This document shows, piece by piece, positions 35,424-44,461 of a stretch of DNA of 58,737 nt. The stretch's first letter is position 1. The number at the start of each line of letters is the position of its first letter. Where the stretch lies: contig WQYP01000007.1 in the NCBI GenBank assembly GCA_009781185.1, positions 1-58,737 of the forward strand. The letters are read 5' to 3'. The position numbers and the translations under genes were made by a program. This DNA is from Phycisphaerales bacterium. Lineage in GTDB: Bacteria; Planctomycetota; Phycisphaerae; WQYP01. The notes beneath the pieces are model-generated. The model saw nothing but the letters and a program-made list of their open reading frames with translations. It was not told the DNA's origin and searched no databases.

Positions 35424-38400
35424 GCCGACTGGGATTGAGAATAGCGCGGATGATCACCGGCTCTGCCTGGTCGGCCTTGGCGGTGGGCCAGGAGCCGAGG
35501 GTAATGCTGTGGATGGAGCCGTCAGGCTGGCGGGTGACTTTGGAGTCTTCCGGGTAATGGTTTTGTACGCTGATAGAGAAGGAGATGTTTTCGAGGTTTC
35601 GGAATTCAAATTCGCCTTTGGCGTTGGTGGTGGTTTCGGTGCAACCAAGATACTTCAATATTGGATGTTTGTTGTAGACGGGCCATGCCAAGATGCGGAC
35701 GTTGGCCAGCGGCTTGCCGGTGTTGGAATCCGTGGCGGTTCCTCGGATGACGTGGCCGGTCTCGAGAGTAATGGACAACGGCTCTTGAGACGGAGTGATT
35801 TTGCGGAGGATGCCCTGCGTCGTCAGACCGGGGGTGACTCGGAGGTTGTAGTAACCGCCTGGGATGGAGAGTTCGGGATTGACGTGTTCGAAGGCAAAGC
35901 GGCCTTCGCGGTCGGTGCGGATGCTGGAACTGTTGAAAGAACTGGAACTGTTGGCAATGTTGTATTCATAGGAGAGTGTCAATTCGATGTTAATCGCGGG
36001 GGTGTTGTCCGGGTTGCGTAGTGTGCCGGAGACAGTGACGCCGGGGGCGAAAGTCAAGGGAATATCGGCGATGGGATGCTCCGCGTCCAGAACGATTTCG
36101 TCCGAGATGGCAAACATGGCACCGGCGGAACACGCGACGCGATAGCGGCCGTTCAGGGGAACGGGACTCAACAGGTAAGAAGTCAGGCGGGAGTTGACGT
36201 TATCGTTGAGGAGATTCCATTCATTCGAAGCCAGGTCGGGGGATTTTTGCACGGTAATCAGGCTGGCGTAGAAATAAGGTTCCCAGGGTTTGCCGTCGGG
36301 ACCAGTGACGCGGCCGTGGATGGCGCCGGCAGGCTGAGCCTCCAGCGTAATGACAAACGGCTCATCGCTGGCAGGAATATCGTACTGATCACTTTTTTCC
36401 GCCACCCGATATCCCAGAAGCGTCGGTGCGGAAAAACCAAACTGGCAGGGAACAGGCGCATCCATGCGTGCTTCATTGTTGGTGATTTTCAGGTCGTGGT
36501 ACTTGGCTGGTGTATTCGCAGGGAAGCGGATGTTGGCGCCGAGTGTGCCGGCGGCGGGCGGGGCATTTTGAGGCACGGTGATACGGATGATCACGGGCCG
36601 TGTGGGCGGCTTGGAGGCTGCACGGAGGTCCATGGAGACGACGGCATCTTTTCCCGGCTGAGCGGTCACGCTTTGCGAGTCACGAAGAAGTTGAAATGTG
36701 ACCTTAGACGGCGGCGGATTGGCCAGAACAGCCCGACCGACGCCTTGCTCGTCAACCGTGACGGGCAACGTGATGCGGTGTTCAGTATATGAATTCTCAG
36801 ACATGGCAATGGAATTGCGAACGTCCACCTCGCGTGGCATACCGCCAGGATCAGCCCGAACTTCCAACGTTATCGGCTGCGGCGACTCAAGCGCAATGTT
36901 CAACGCCTGACCTGCCTTAATCACCAGTAATTGAGAAGCATATTTCGGATGAGATACGTAAATACGATATGTGCAATCATCGCGCAGTTCGGTCAGCGCG
37001 AAATGGCCGGTGTTGTCGGTGGTCGTGAGCCGTTGGCTGGGAAATCCCCAACTCCACGGATGCTCCCCATTCGTATTGAACCGGCTGTCGAGTCCCTGGC
37101 GTGCGATGAAGCTGATGCTCGTTTCCGTGATCAGTTCGCCGGTGGCCGCATCGCGGACAAGGCCCGTGGTGGGATGCGCTTCATGGAGCGTGATCACCGC
37201 GTGCTTCTCCGGCGACAAACGAAGCGGCACTTCCTCCTCCTGATAACCTGTCGCACGGATCTTGAGACGTGCCGCCTGATCGATCGCATGAGCAACAACC
37301 GCCGTCCCATCAGCATCGGAGGTCAGCTTGATCGGCCCCACGTTGTAGGGATCTTCCTCATCGCAGCGGTATCCCAGCTCGATGGCCGCATTGGCAATCG
37401 CTTTTCTGGCAGAATTAACCAAGCGAACCCGAGCCGAAAAACCGGCGGACAACACCAATTCCACCGGCGGATATTTTCCGTCCGGCCCAACCGTGACAGG
37501 CGATGAGATCACCGGAGCAAATGGCCCGTCAAGAGAAGGCTGCACCCATACGACGGCCTGTCCAGACGGAGTATGTTTGTCTTCGAAGGAACCATCAGGA
37601 GCGACCGGAATCGCAGAGAAGTACGAAGAATTAACGCTACGAACATACATTTTCAGCCACTTGAGTTGTGCGGGCAATGGCTGGCCGTCCGCGGTGCGAA
37701 CGTGTCCGGAAAGAGTAACATTCTCCGGTTGCTCCCTCGGCTCCCCCAGTCGGTACGGCCGATGTTTTTTCTCCAACTCCGTCATTTTTTCCACCCGTTC
37801 CACCGGCGTGAGGATTTTCTCCGCTGCCCGTACCGTTAATTCTGCCGTGGATACCAACAGTGCTAACAGCAGTGTAGATACGAACAAGCCTAAGGCCAGC
37901 GAGCGTAGTGGGAAGCCGATGCGTACGGGGGTTGTTGGATTCACCAGTCGTGCGATGCGTTGCCACAGTGGACCGTGGCCGGTGAGAGCAAGTGCAGCAG
38001 CGGCTATGTCCGTTAGCCCCTGGCTCTGCCGGGGGTTCAACGTAGCCGCCGCCACGTCCGCCAGCGTATGAGCCATCAGTTCCGGAGAGCCGGCGCACGA
38101 TACCGCCAGCGCATCGCAACACGCTTCACGTTCCTGGCGGATTTGGCCGGAGATCCACCATACCGCAGGATTGAAAAACAATAACGCCTCGATTACCTGC
38201 TGCATGAGATTGACGAGAAAATCCCAGCGGCGCATGTGCGCCAGTTCGTGCGCGATAATCAGCCGTAATTGCTCCGGTGGCATTTCCGCCAGAATCGCTG
38301 CGGGCATCAAGAGCATCGGCGACCATGTTCCCACCACCGCCGGCACCCGATACAGCGGACTGACCAACACCCGCAACGCCCTCCCTCCCCGCAGATGCAT

Positions 38401-38889
38401 TTTGTTTGCCAACTCTTCCACCGCCGGTAACGTCGTGGGCGTTCCCAACGCGGCCAGTTTGGATGCCCGTGCCAACAGAATCGTCGTACGCAGCAGCATG
38501 GCAACGACGCCAGCGAGCCAGAGTGAGGTTAACAGTAATGGCCAGTTCCAGTATGTGTGTGAGGGGGTCGCGATGCCGCAAGCGTTTTCGATGCCCTGCC
38601 GCGAGAGCGATACGCCATGATTGACCGCGAGAGGAGCACTGCGACCGGCGATTTCATGATGGACGAACACGTCCGTGCGAACGGGCCAGGTCAGCGGATG
38701 ATATTGCAATGACCATGTGGCGCAGGCGGCAAAGAGAATCAGCAGCAGAGCTCCGACGGTTGCCACATAACGCACACGCACGTAACGCTGGGGCACGAGT
38801 CGCAGAAACACCCAGAGCAATCCCGCGATGAGAACCGCCTGCCAGAGCGAATGGGCCAGCGAAAAAAGCAATGGCTGCAGGTGAGACAT
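35419..38889 (-). CDS. BlaR1-type M56 membrane metallopeptidase with repeated Ig-like/CarboxypepD-reg domains
   Basis: This 1156-residue protein begins with membrane helices and an M56 peptidase domain. The zinc motif is in LIIAHELAHMRRWDFL (residue about 214), followed by the glutamate in RQEREACCDALAV. Unlike classical BlaR1 it lacks a penicillin-binding sensor. The rest holds several beta-sandwich repeats of the carboxypeptidase-regulatory type, for example ENVTLSGHVRTADGQPL and GVTVSGTLRNPDNTPA. It is probably a sensor that cleaves the partner repressor when triggered. It follows the BlaI-type gene with a 21-base gap. Residues about 285-292 (LNPRQSQG) are encoded by a dispersed palindrome at 38014-38037. 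Confidence 0.87.
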   Translation of the reverse strand: MSHLQPLLFSLAHSLWQAVLIAGLLWVFLRLVPQRYVRVRYVATVGALLLILFAACATWSLQYHPLTWPVRTDVFVHHEIAGRSAPLAVNHGVSLSRQGIENACGIATPSHTYWNWPLLLTSLWLAGVVAMLLRTTILLARASKLAALGTPTTLPAVEELANKMHLRGGRALRVLVSPLYRVPAVVGTWSPMLLMPAAILAEMPPEQLRLIIAHELAHMRRWDFLVNLMQQVIEALLFFNPAVWWISGQIRQEREACCDALAVSCAGSPELMAHTLADVAAATLNPRQSQGLTDIAAAALALTGHGPLWQRIARLVNPTTPVRIGFPLRSLALGLFVSTLLLALLVSTAELTVRAAEKILTPVERVEKMTELEKKHRPYRLGEPREQPENVTLSGHVRTADGQPLPAQLKWLKMYVRSVNSSYFSAIPVAPDGSFEDKHTPSGQAVVWVQPSLDGPFAPVISSPVTVGPDGKYPPVELVLSAGFSARVRLVNSARKAIANAAIELGYRCDEEDPYNVGPIKLTSDADGTAVVAHAIDQAARLKIRATGYQEEEVPLRLSPEKHAVITLHEAHPTTGLVRDAATGELITETSISFIARQGLDSRFNTNGEHPWSWGFPSQRLTTTDNTGHFALTELRDDCTYRIYVSHPKYASQLLVIKAGQALNIALESPQPITLEVRADPGGMPREVDVRNSIAMSENSYTEHRITLPVTVDEQGVGRAVLANPPPSKVTFQLLRDSQSVTAQPGKDAVVSMDLRAASKPPTRPVIIRITVPQNAPPAAGTLGANIRFPANTPAKYHDLKITNNEARMDAPVPCQFGFSAPTLLGYRVAEKSDQYDIPASDEPFVITLEAQPAGAIHGRVTGPDGKPWEPYFYASLITVQKSPDLASNEWNLLNDNVNSRLTSYLLSPVPLNGRYRVACSAGAMFAISDEIVLDAEHPIADIPLTFAPGVTVSGTLRNPDNTPAINIELTLSYEYNIANSSSSFNSSSIRTDREGRFAFEHVNPELSIPGGYYNLRVTPGLTTQGILRKITPSQEPLSITLETGHVIRGTATDSNTGKPLANVRILAWPVYNKHPILKYLGCTETTTNAKGEFEFRNLENISFSISVQNHYPEDSKVTRQPDGSIHSITLGSWPTAKADQAEPVIIRAILNPSRQ
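38014..38037 (-). repeat. tagcccctggctctgccggggg palindrome inside the BlaR1-like gene
   Basis: Same palindrome as 6125 and 19598. Here it is translated as L-N-P-R-Q-S-Q-G-L in the segment after the peptidase domain, in another frame than at 19598. Confidence 0.75.
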
Positions 38890-38910
38890 GATGCATCTCC
38901 TTTGAAGAGA

Positions 38911-39297
38911 TTATTTGCGAGGCGATTTCGCGTCGAGCATTTTGCGTATTTCGGAGAGTTCCTGCGGCGAAATGGTTTTGTCGTCCAACAACGCCTGAAC
39001 GGCTGCCGCGGGCTTGCCGCCGAAGACCAGGTGGACCAGTTTGCTTATGAGTCCGCGGAGGATTCGCGTCTTGGCAACTCTCGGGCGATAAAGATGCGTC
39101 TTGCCTTGGGCGGTATGCGCCAGCAGACCTTTTTTCTCCATGACCTGCATGACCGAGAGCACGGAAGTGTACGCCCGCGGCTTCTTGTCAGGCAGATTCT
39201 CCCGCACCTCACGAGCCGTCATGGGACCACGTTCCCACAACAAAGCGAGAATCTGCAACTCGAAATCCGACGGCCGCGGCAGGGGGGATACGGACAT
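38911..39297 (-). CDS. BlaI/MecI-family transcriptional repressor
   Basis: This 128-residue winged-helix protein matches the family throughout: SDFELQILALLWERGPMTAREV, the recognition helix area YTSVLSVMQVMEKKGLL and the dimerisation/cleavage part PAAAVQALLDDKTISPQELSEIRKML. It should bind the dyad at 39314-39349 as a dimer and control itself and the BlaR1-like gene. AAGGAA precedes the ATG. Confidence 0.93.
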   Translation of the reverse strand: MSVSPLPRPSDFELQILALLWERGPMTAREVRENLPDKKPRAYTSVLSVMQVMEKKGLLAHTAQGKTHLYRPRVAKTRILRGLISKLVHLVFGGKPAAAVQALLDDKTISPQELSEIRKMLDAKSPRK

Positions 39298-39313
39298 AAA
39301 CAGGTTCCTTTAT

Positions 39314-39349
39314 CTACTGTGTTAATAGTATGTACTATGAATGCAGTAG
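39314..39349. promoter_or_regulatory. Probable BlaI operator
   Basis: Fully symmetrical arrangement: ctactg, 5 bases, atagta, TG, tactat, 5 bases, cagtag. It begins 17 bases upstream of the repressor start. TAGTA/TACTA half-sites resemble the TACA/TGTA-type boxes bound by BlaI/MecI proteins. Confidence 0.75.
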
Positions 39350-39350
39350 T

Positions 39351-39425
39351 GTCAAGTGTCGTCAAGTCGTTAAATCGTCAAGTCGTCACGTCGATTTAAC
39401 GATTTAGCGACTTGACGATTTAACG
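39351..39425. repeat. Word-repeat hairpin (gtcaagtcg words)
   Basis: Repeated gtcaagtcgttaaatcg words are followed by their complements cgatttaacgatttagcgac. The same word family occurs at 54571-54608. It lies upstream of the repressor gene, not at a gene end. Confidence 0.6.
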
Positions 39426-39462
39426 TGTTCTTATGGGGGGGGATCCCGTCTAAAGCCGGGGG

Positions 39463-39574
39463 CTAGTGCCGCGTCAACACTAAAATTTGGGATCACCATT
39501 TGCGTCAACCATCGTTTTTTTTCCGTACATCCTCAACATCGCCATCCCAAGTTTTAGTGTTGACGCAGCACTAG
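39463..39574. mobile_element. MITE-like element, 112 bp
   Basis: The terminal inverted repeats 39463-39493 and 39544-39574 match at 29 of 31 positions, containing gcgtcaacactaaaa. Both ends are CTAG, which may be a target duplication as made by IS5-type elements. The 50-base interior has no open frame. Confidence 0.75.
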
Positions 39575-39735
39575 TGTAGTGACTCACAATTAAGCGATCT
39601 TATAAAATCGCGTGTTTTGGCTCGTATCGCAGGTTTTCGCCTGTCGCTCCCTGACGGTCGCGGTTCTGATAAGATGGCATCTATTTGAATCACTACACGA
39701 GCGATGTCAAGGCGAATGGAAGAAAGGCACAACCG

Positions 39736-40902
39736 ATGGCACAACAGTACACGATGACGGACGGGCTCAAGCGGGCGTGCGACTTTATTGCGGAAAACAG
39801 CGGGTATGTCAATCAGGCGATCGCGTTGCACAGTGCTGTGTGGCGTGGGGAGCGGGTCGACGCTCCGCCGCTGATGCTCTCCTGCTGGCTCACCGATGAA
39901 CAGCGTACGTGGCTTGTGCAGTCGAACTATAAGGCGATCCATTTCGACAGCGAGAAGATGTTGGCCAACGAGTTGCAGAGCGTCCTGACCGCCATCAATG
40001 GCAACAGTGGCGCGGTGCCGTCCATGCGGGCCAACATGGGCTGCGGTATTGTTTCGACGCTTGTTGGGTTGGAGCAGAGTCTGTTTGAGGACAAGATGCC
40101 GTGGATGCTGCGGCATCTGAAGAAGGAGGAGATCAAGCCGCGTTATGATTTTTCTGTTGACAGCAGTTCCGAGTTTGCCGCTGCCATGCGACACATGGAA
40201 TACATGCAGACATTTTTGCGGGAACAGCGACTCGATAATGTTTTTATTTTTCCGCTGGATTTGCAGGGGGCGGTCGATACGGCGCATCTTATCTACGGCG
40301 ACGCTATTTTCTACGATTTTTACGATGATCCGGACTTGATCCACCATCTGCTGAGGGTCAGTTGCGATGCCGTCGAGTTCGCGATACGTGAATGCTTCGC
40401 CCGTATCCGCCGAAGCGAGGAGTTCGTCACACACTACAACTCCATTGTTATTCCGAGGGCGCTGGGCGGACTCAAGGTCAGCGAGGATACGACGACCCTG
40501 CTCTCCCCCGATCTCATCGACACGTTCGCACTCCCTTACCTCCGCGACATTCTCACCCGTTTCAACGGCGGCTACGTCCACTACTGCGGGAAAAACGATC
40601 ACCTTCTGGACATCCTGCTCAACGAGCCGCTCGTTCGCGGCATCAACTTCGGCAATCCCAACAAACACGACATGACTGCCGTCCTCAATCGCTTCAGAGA
40701 CAAAGGCAAGATATATGTAGGCGCGGCCAATCGACTTCAGGATGAAAGCCAGTTCGACTACTTTAAGCGTATTCTCGGCGCATCGTACAATCCAGAGACT
40801 GGATGTTTCGCCGTCATGCTCCACTACTGGTGCAGCCTCCAGGAGCGTGACGGTGTTCTCGACGACTACGCCCGCGCTGCCGCATGCGTCCGGTGTCAGT
40901 AG
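39736..40902 (+). CDS. Uroporphyrinogen decarboxylase-family-like protein
   Basis: This 388-residue protein starts at ATG 39736 with a GGAAGAAAGG upstream. The TIM-barrel features of the URO-D superfamily are visible: PLDLQGAVDTAHLIYG, FYDFYDDPDLIHHLL and HYCGKNDHLLDILL. It is unlikely to be the haem enzyme HemE, since the N-terminal substrate arginine motif is missing. Planctomycetes have many such paralogues, possibly methyltransferase-related. The substrate is unknown. Confidence 0.75.
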   Translation: MAQQYTMTDGLKRACDFIAENSGYVNQAIALHSAVWRGERVDAPPLMLSCWLTDEQRTWLVQSNYKAIHFDSEKMLANELQSVLTAINGNSGAVPSMRANMGCGIVSTLVGLEQSLFEDKMPWMLRHLKKEEIKPRYDFSVDSSSEFAAAMRHMEYMQTFLREQRLDNVFIFPLDLQGAVDTAHLIYGDAIFYDFYDDPDLIHHLLRVSCDAVEFAIRECFARIRRSEEFVTHYNSIVIPRALGGLKVSEDTTTLLSPDLIDTFALPYLRDILTRFNGGYVHYCGKNDHLLDILLNEPLVRGINFGNPNKHDMTAVLNRFRDKGKIYVGAANRLQDESQFDYFKRILGASYNPETGCFAVMLHYWCSLQERDGVLDDYARAAACVRCQ

Positions 40903-40974
40903 CCTTGCGTGGCTAATCCGCGAATTGACAGAGGGGTGGCCAGGGTGTCGGGCGTTGCGTGGCACCCAAGCCTT

Positions 40975-41000
40975 CGCCTCAAGTGTCATGCACCCCGCCA
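40975..41000. repeat. Fragment of the aagtgtcatgcacccc arm
   Basis: A single arm of the 1076-1273 element type is followed by a short fragment of the ggagttcacgcttt family. It lies upstream of the recA promoter. Confidence 0.5.
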
Positions 41001-41022
41001 AAGCGTGAATTCTGACGACCGC

Positions 41023-41050
41023 TTGACGTTCGATGTTCGTTCGGTACACT
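41023..41050 (+). promoter_or_regulatory. recA promoter with possible SOS box
   Basis: TTGACG (41023-41028), a 16-base spacer, and TACACT (41045-41050). Within and next to the spacer is GTTC at 41028-41031, seven bases, GTTC at 41039-41042. This equals the GTTC-N7-GTTC box known for alpha-proteobacterial LexA. A LexA-type repressor bound there would block the promoter. Confidence 0.5.
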
Positions 41051-41090
41051 ACTCGCATCCTTATTAGTTCTTAGTTCCACGGAGAAAATC

Positions 41091-42191
<1,101 letters not shown>

Positions 42192-42223
42192 ATCGGTCCC
42201 GTAGGGACCGAAGGAGGAACGAC

Positions 42224-43558
42224 ATGAGTAAGGTTTTTTCGAGTCGGCCGGCTATTGAAAAGTCCGTTGCAAAGTTGCTTCGTGATCAACCGATCATCGA
42301 CATGCATACGCATTTGTATCCGCCGAGCTTCGGGACGCCAGTGCCCAATTGTGGTGGTGGAGGCAAGACGGATCGCGGTGGCCTGCTGCTCTGGGGTCTC
42401 GATGAGCTGTTGACCTATCACTATCTTGTCGCGGAAGTGTTTCGGGTTGTACCGGCGACGGAACTTGCGTACGAAGCGTTCTGGAAGATGCCCAAGACGG
42501 CGCAGGCGGATCACGTTTGGAAACATCTGTTTGTTGAGCGTACGCCGCTGAGCGAGGCTTGCCGCGGAGTGCTCACGTGCCTCGAATTGCTCGGGCTCGA
42601 TGTCGATCGCAAAAAGGACCTCGCCAGGCTCCGCAAATGGTTCACCCGGCAGGATCCAGATAAGTACATTGATCGCGTGATGGAACTTTCGCATGTCGAG
42701 AGCATCACGATGACCAACAATGTGTTTGACGACAACGAGCGTGGCCGCTGGCTGAAGGATGCTGCGTCGTTGCGGAGCGACAGCCGGTTCAAGACGGTGC
42801 TGCGGATCGATCCGATTCTCGGCAACTGGCAAACCGCTGCCGGCAAGCTGTCGGCGTGGGGTTATGCTGTGGGCGATGGCCGCGCGCTTTCGGCGGCGAA
42901 CATCGAGGAAGGCCAACGTTTCTTGCACGACTGGCTCGACCGCCAGCAAGCCATTTACACAGCACTGAGCATCGGTCCCAGCTGGCGTTACCCCGCCGAG
43001 GCGGATCATGCGCAGGCCGGTCAGATTGCTCTGGAAAAAATGATCCTGCCCGTGCTCGCCCAGCGGAAACTGCCCTTCGCCATGATGATCGGCAGCGTCC
43101 GTGGCGTGAACGCCGCTCTCGGCGACGCCGGCGACTCGCTGGGCAAAGCGGACGTCTCTTCCGTTGCCCGCCTGTGCGTCGCGTTCCCGCAGAACAAGTT
43201 CTTCATCACGATGCTGGCCCGCGAAAACCAGCACGAACTGTGCGTCACGGCAAGAAAGTTCGGCAACCTCATGATCTTCGGCTGCTGGTGGTTCCTCAAT
43301 AATCCCAGCCTGATCGAAGAAATCACCCGCATGCGTCTCGAACTGCTGGGCACGAGCATGATTCCGCAGCACTCCGACAGCCGCGTGCTGGATCAGCTTC
43401 TTTATAAATGGGAACACAGCCGAACGATGATCGGGAAAGTTCTCGTCGACAAATACGCCGACCTTCTGGAAGCGGAATGGCCGCTCACGGAGGGCGATAT
43501 CAAGGCAGACGTTGAGCGGTTGTTTAAGGGGAATTTTGAGGAGTTCCTTGTTCGTTAA
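42224..43558 (+). CDS. Uronate isomerase-like amidohydrolase
   Basis: This 444-residue protein has AAGGAGGAA before its start. It shows the metal motif IIDMHTHLYPPSFG and the C-terminal part KYADLLEAEWPLTEGDIKAD, which is typical of the glucuronate (uronate) isomerase family. FGCWWFLNNPSLIEEITRMR is another conserved block. The family mostly converts glucuronate to fructuronate, but this sequence may be a divergent paralogue with another substrate. It follows recA by 32 bases and may be co-transcribed, without obvious functional connection. Confidence 0.82.
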   Translation: MSKVFSSRPAIEKSVAKLLRDQPIIDMHTHLYPPSFGTPVPNCGGGGKTDRGGLLLWGLDELLTYHYLVAEVFRVVPATELAYEAFWKMPKTAQADHVWKHLFVERTPLSEACRGVLTCLELLGLDVDRKKDLARLRKWFTRQDPDKYIDRVMELSHVESITMTNNVFDDNERGRWLKDAASLRSDSRFKTVLRIDPILGNWQTAAGKLSAWGYAVGDGRALSAANIEEGQRFLHDWLDRQQAIYTALSIGPSWRYPAEADHAQAGQIALEKMILPVLAQRKLPFAMMIGSVRGVNAALGDAGDSLGKADVSSVARLCVAFPQNKFFITMLARENQHELCVTARKFGNLMIFGCWWFLNNPSLIEEITRMRLELLGTSMIPQHSDSRVLDQLLYKWEHSRTMIGKVLVDKYADLLEAEWPLTEGDIKADVERLFKGNFEEFLVR

Positions 43559-43559
43559 G

Positions 43560-43645
43560 AGTAAAAATCACGAAGCGTAAAAGAATAAAAGGCCGCCCGA
43601 CATCGGAACGGCCTTTTATACTTTTAACTTTTATACTTTTAACTT
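43560..43645. terminator. Bidirectional terminator with word-repeat arms
   Basis: A perfect 10-bp stem taaaaggccg / cggcctttta (43586-43595 and 43609-43618) is extended by AT-rich taaaag word arms on both sides. It fills the gap between convergent genes. Confidence 0.8.
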
Positions 43646-44271
43646 TACTTCATGACCCACTTGGCGCCCTTGTATTCCGGGCGAGGTTCGATGCCGATGG
43701 CCTGGCCGGGGACGTTGTATTCCAAGATGAGTGTTTTCTGGAGAATGACGGGTTTTTGGGTCTGGGGGTTTTTGACTTCGGTAGTTTCGCCGGAGAGGCC
43801 GGAGATGAAAACTTTGAAATTTCGAGAGTCGGTGTCGACGTCGCCAAAGACAATCACGCCGTCACGGGCATTGTCTTCGCCCTGGAGCAGTTTGCCGACG
43901 ATGTTGTTCGGGGAGGCGAGCAGGTCGTTGTTGTAGAGATCCTTGATCTTGGTGATGATCTCGTCGGGGACGTCTTTGTAGGCGTCCTGGACTTGGCCGG
44001 TGTCGGTCATGAGTTGGAAATCAGGGGTGAAGAGGATGTCCTTGCCGGTGTTGTTGGTGACGGTGTATCGCATGAACCAGTAGGTTTTTTGGCGGCCGTC
44101 TTTGCCGATCTGGAGGCGCTCGATGGGGCCGTGCTTGAAATTCAGTTCCCAATTGGTCGGGACGAGGGAGGGCTCAGGGGCCGCTGTTACGCGGCGGACG
44201 GGCAGCGAGAGAGCTCCCGCCGTCACTGCCGCCAAGAGAGCCAGGGTCAGGGAAGCGCGATTGAACCGCAT
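43645..44271 (-). CDS. Small secreted protein of unknown function
   Basis: This 208-residue protein starts at ATG 44271, five bases after GGAGG. It has a signal peptide (ASLTLALLAAVTAGALSLPV). The mature part looks like an all-beta domain, with segments such as YWFMRYTVTNNTGKDILFTPDFQLMTDTG and a late KTLILEYNVPG. No family was recognised. Similar layouts occur in planctomycete proteins annotated as hypothetical. Its stop lies at the end of a word-repeat terminator. Confidence 0.75.
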   Translation of the reverse strand: MRFNRASLTLALLAAVTAGALSLPVRRVTAAPEPSLVPTNWELNFKHGPIERLQIGKDGRQKTYWFMRYTVTNNTGKDILFTPDFQLMTDTGQVQDAYKDVPDEIITKIKDLYNNDLLASPNNIVGKLLQGEDNARDGVIVFGDVDTDSRNFKVFISGLSGETTEVKNPQTQKPVILQKTLILEYNVPGQAIGIEPRPEYKGAKWVMK

Positions 44272-44338
44272 GAAAACCTCCACGGAGTCATTGAACAAGA
44301 TGAAGGTAACGCCACGGGGTGAAGTTGGCAAGCGGACT

Positions 44339-44415
44339 CGTAAAATTCGTAAAATTCGTGGAAAGAGGTCCGTGACGATCTCTTCGCGCGCAAAGACCTC
44401 ATCTACGCATTTTAC
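44339..44415. repeat. Inverted repeat with taaaattcgt words
   Basis: Two taaaattcg words (44339-44360) face cattttacgaag (44408-44418), with agaggtc / gacctc in between. The words match those of the element at 1111-1236. It lies between divergent genes, upstream of dnaE. Confidence 0.55.
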
Positions 44416-44461
44416 GAAGCAAACCGTTATACTCACTCCCATTCAAGGAGGAGTTCTCGCG

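Larger units (their letters stand above)
39298..39735. other. 438-base gap with operator, word hairpin and MITE
   Basis: No gene is seen. It holds the BlaI operator (39314), a gtcaagtcg word hairpin (39351), a decayed GCC-rich palindrome (39444), a MITE-like element (39463) and a fragment of the 9971 MITE (cctgtcgctccctgacggtc, near 39642). Confidence 0.8.

Noticed and set aside
44102..44461. 120-codon upstream extension of dnaE
   Set aside because: It overlaps a divergent gene and its signal peptide. The PHP domain starts at ATG 44462 with AAGGAGGAG upstream.
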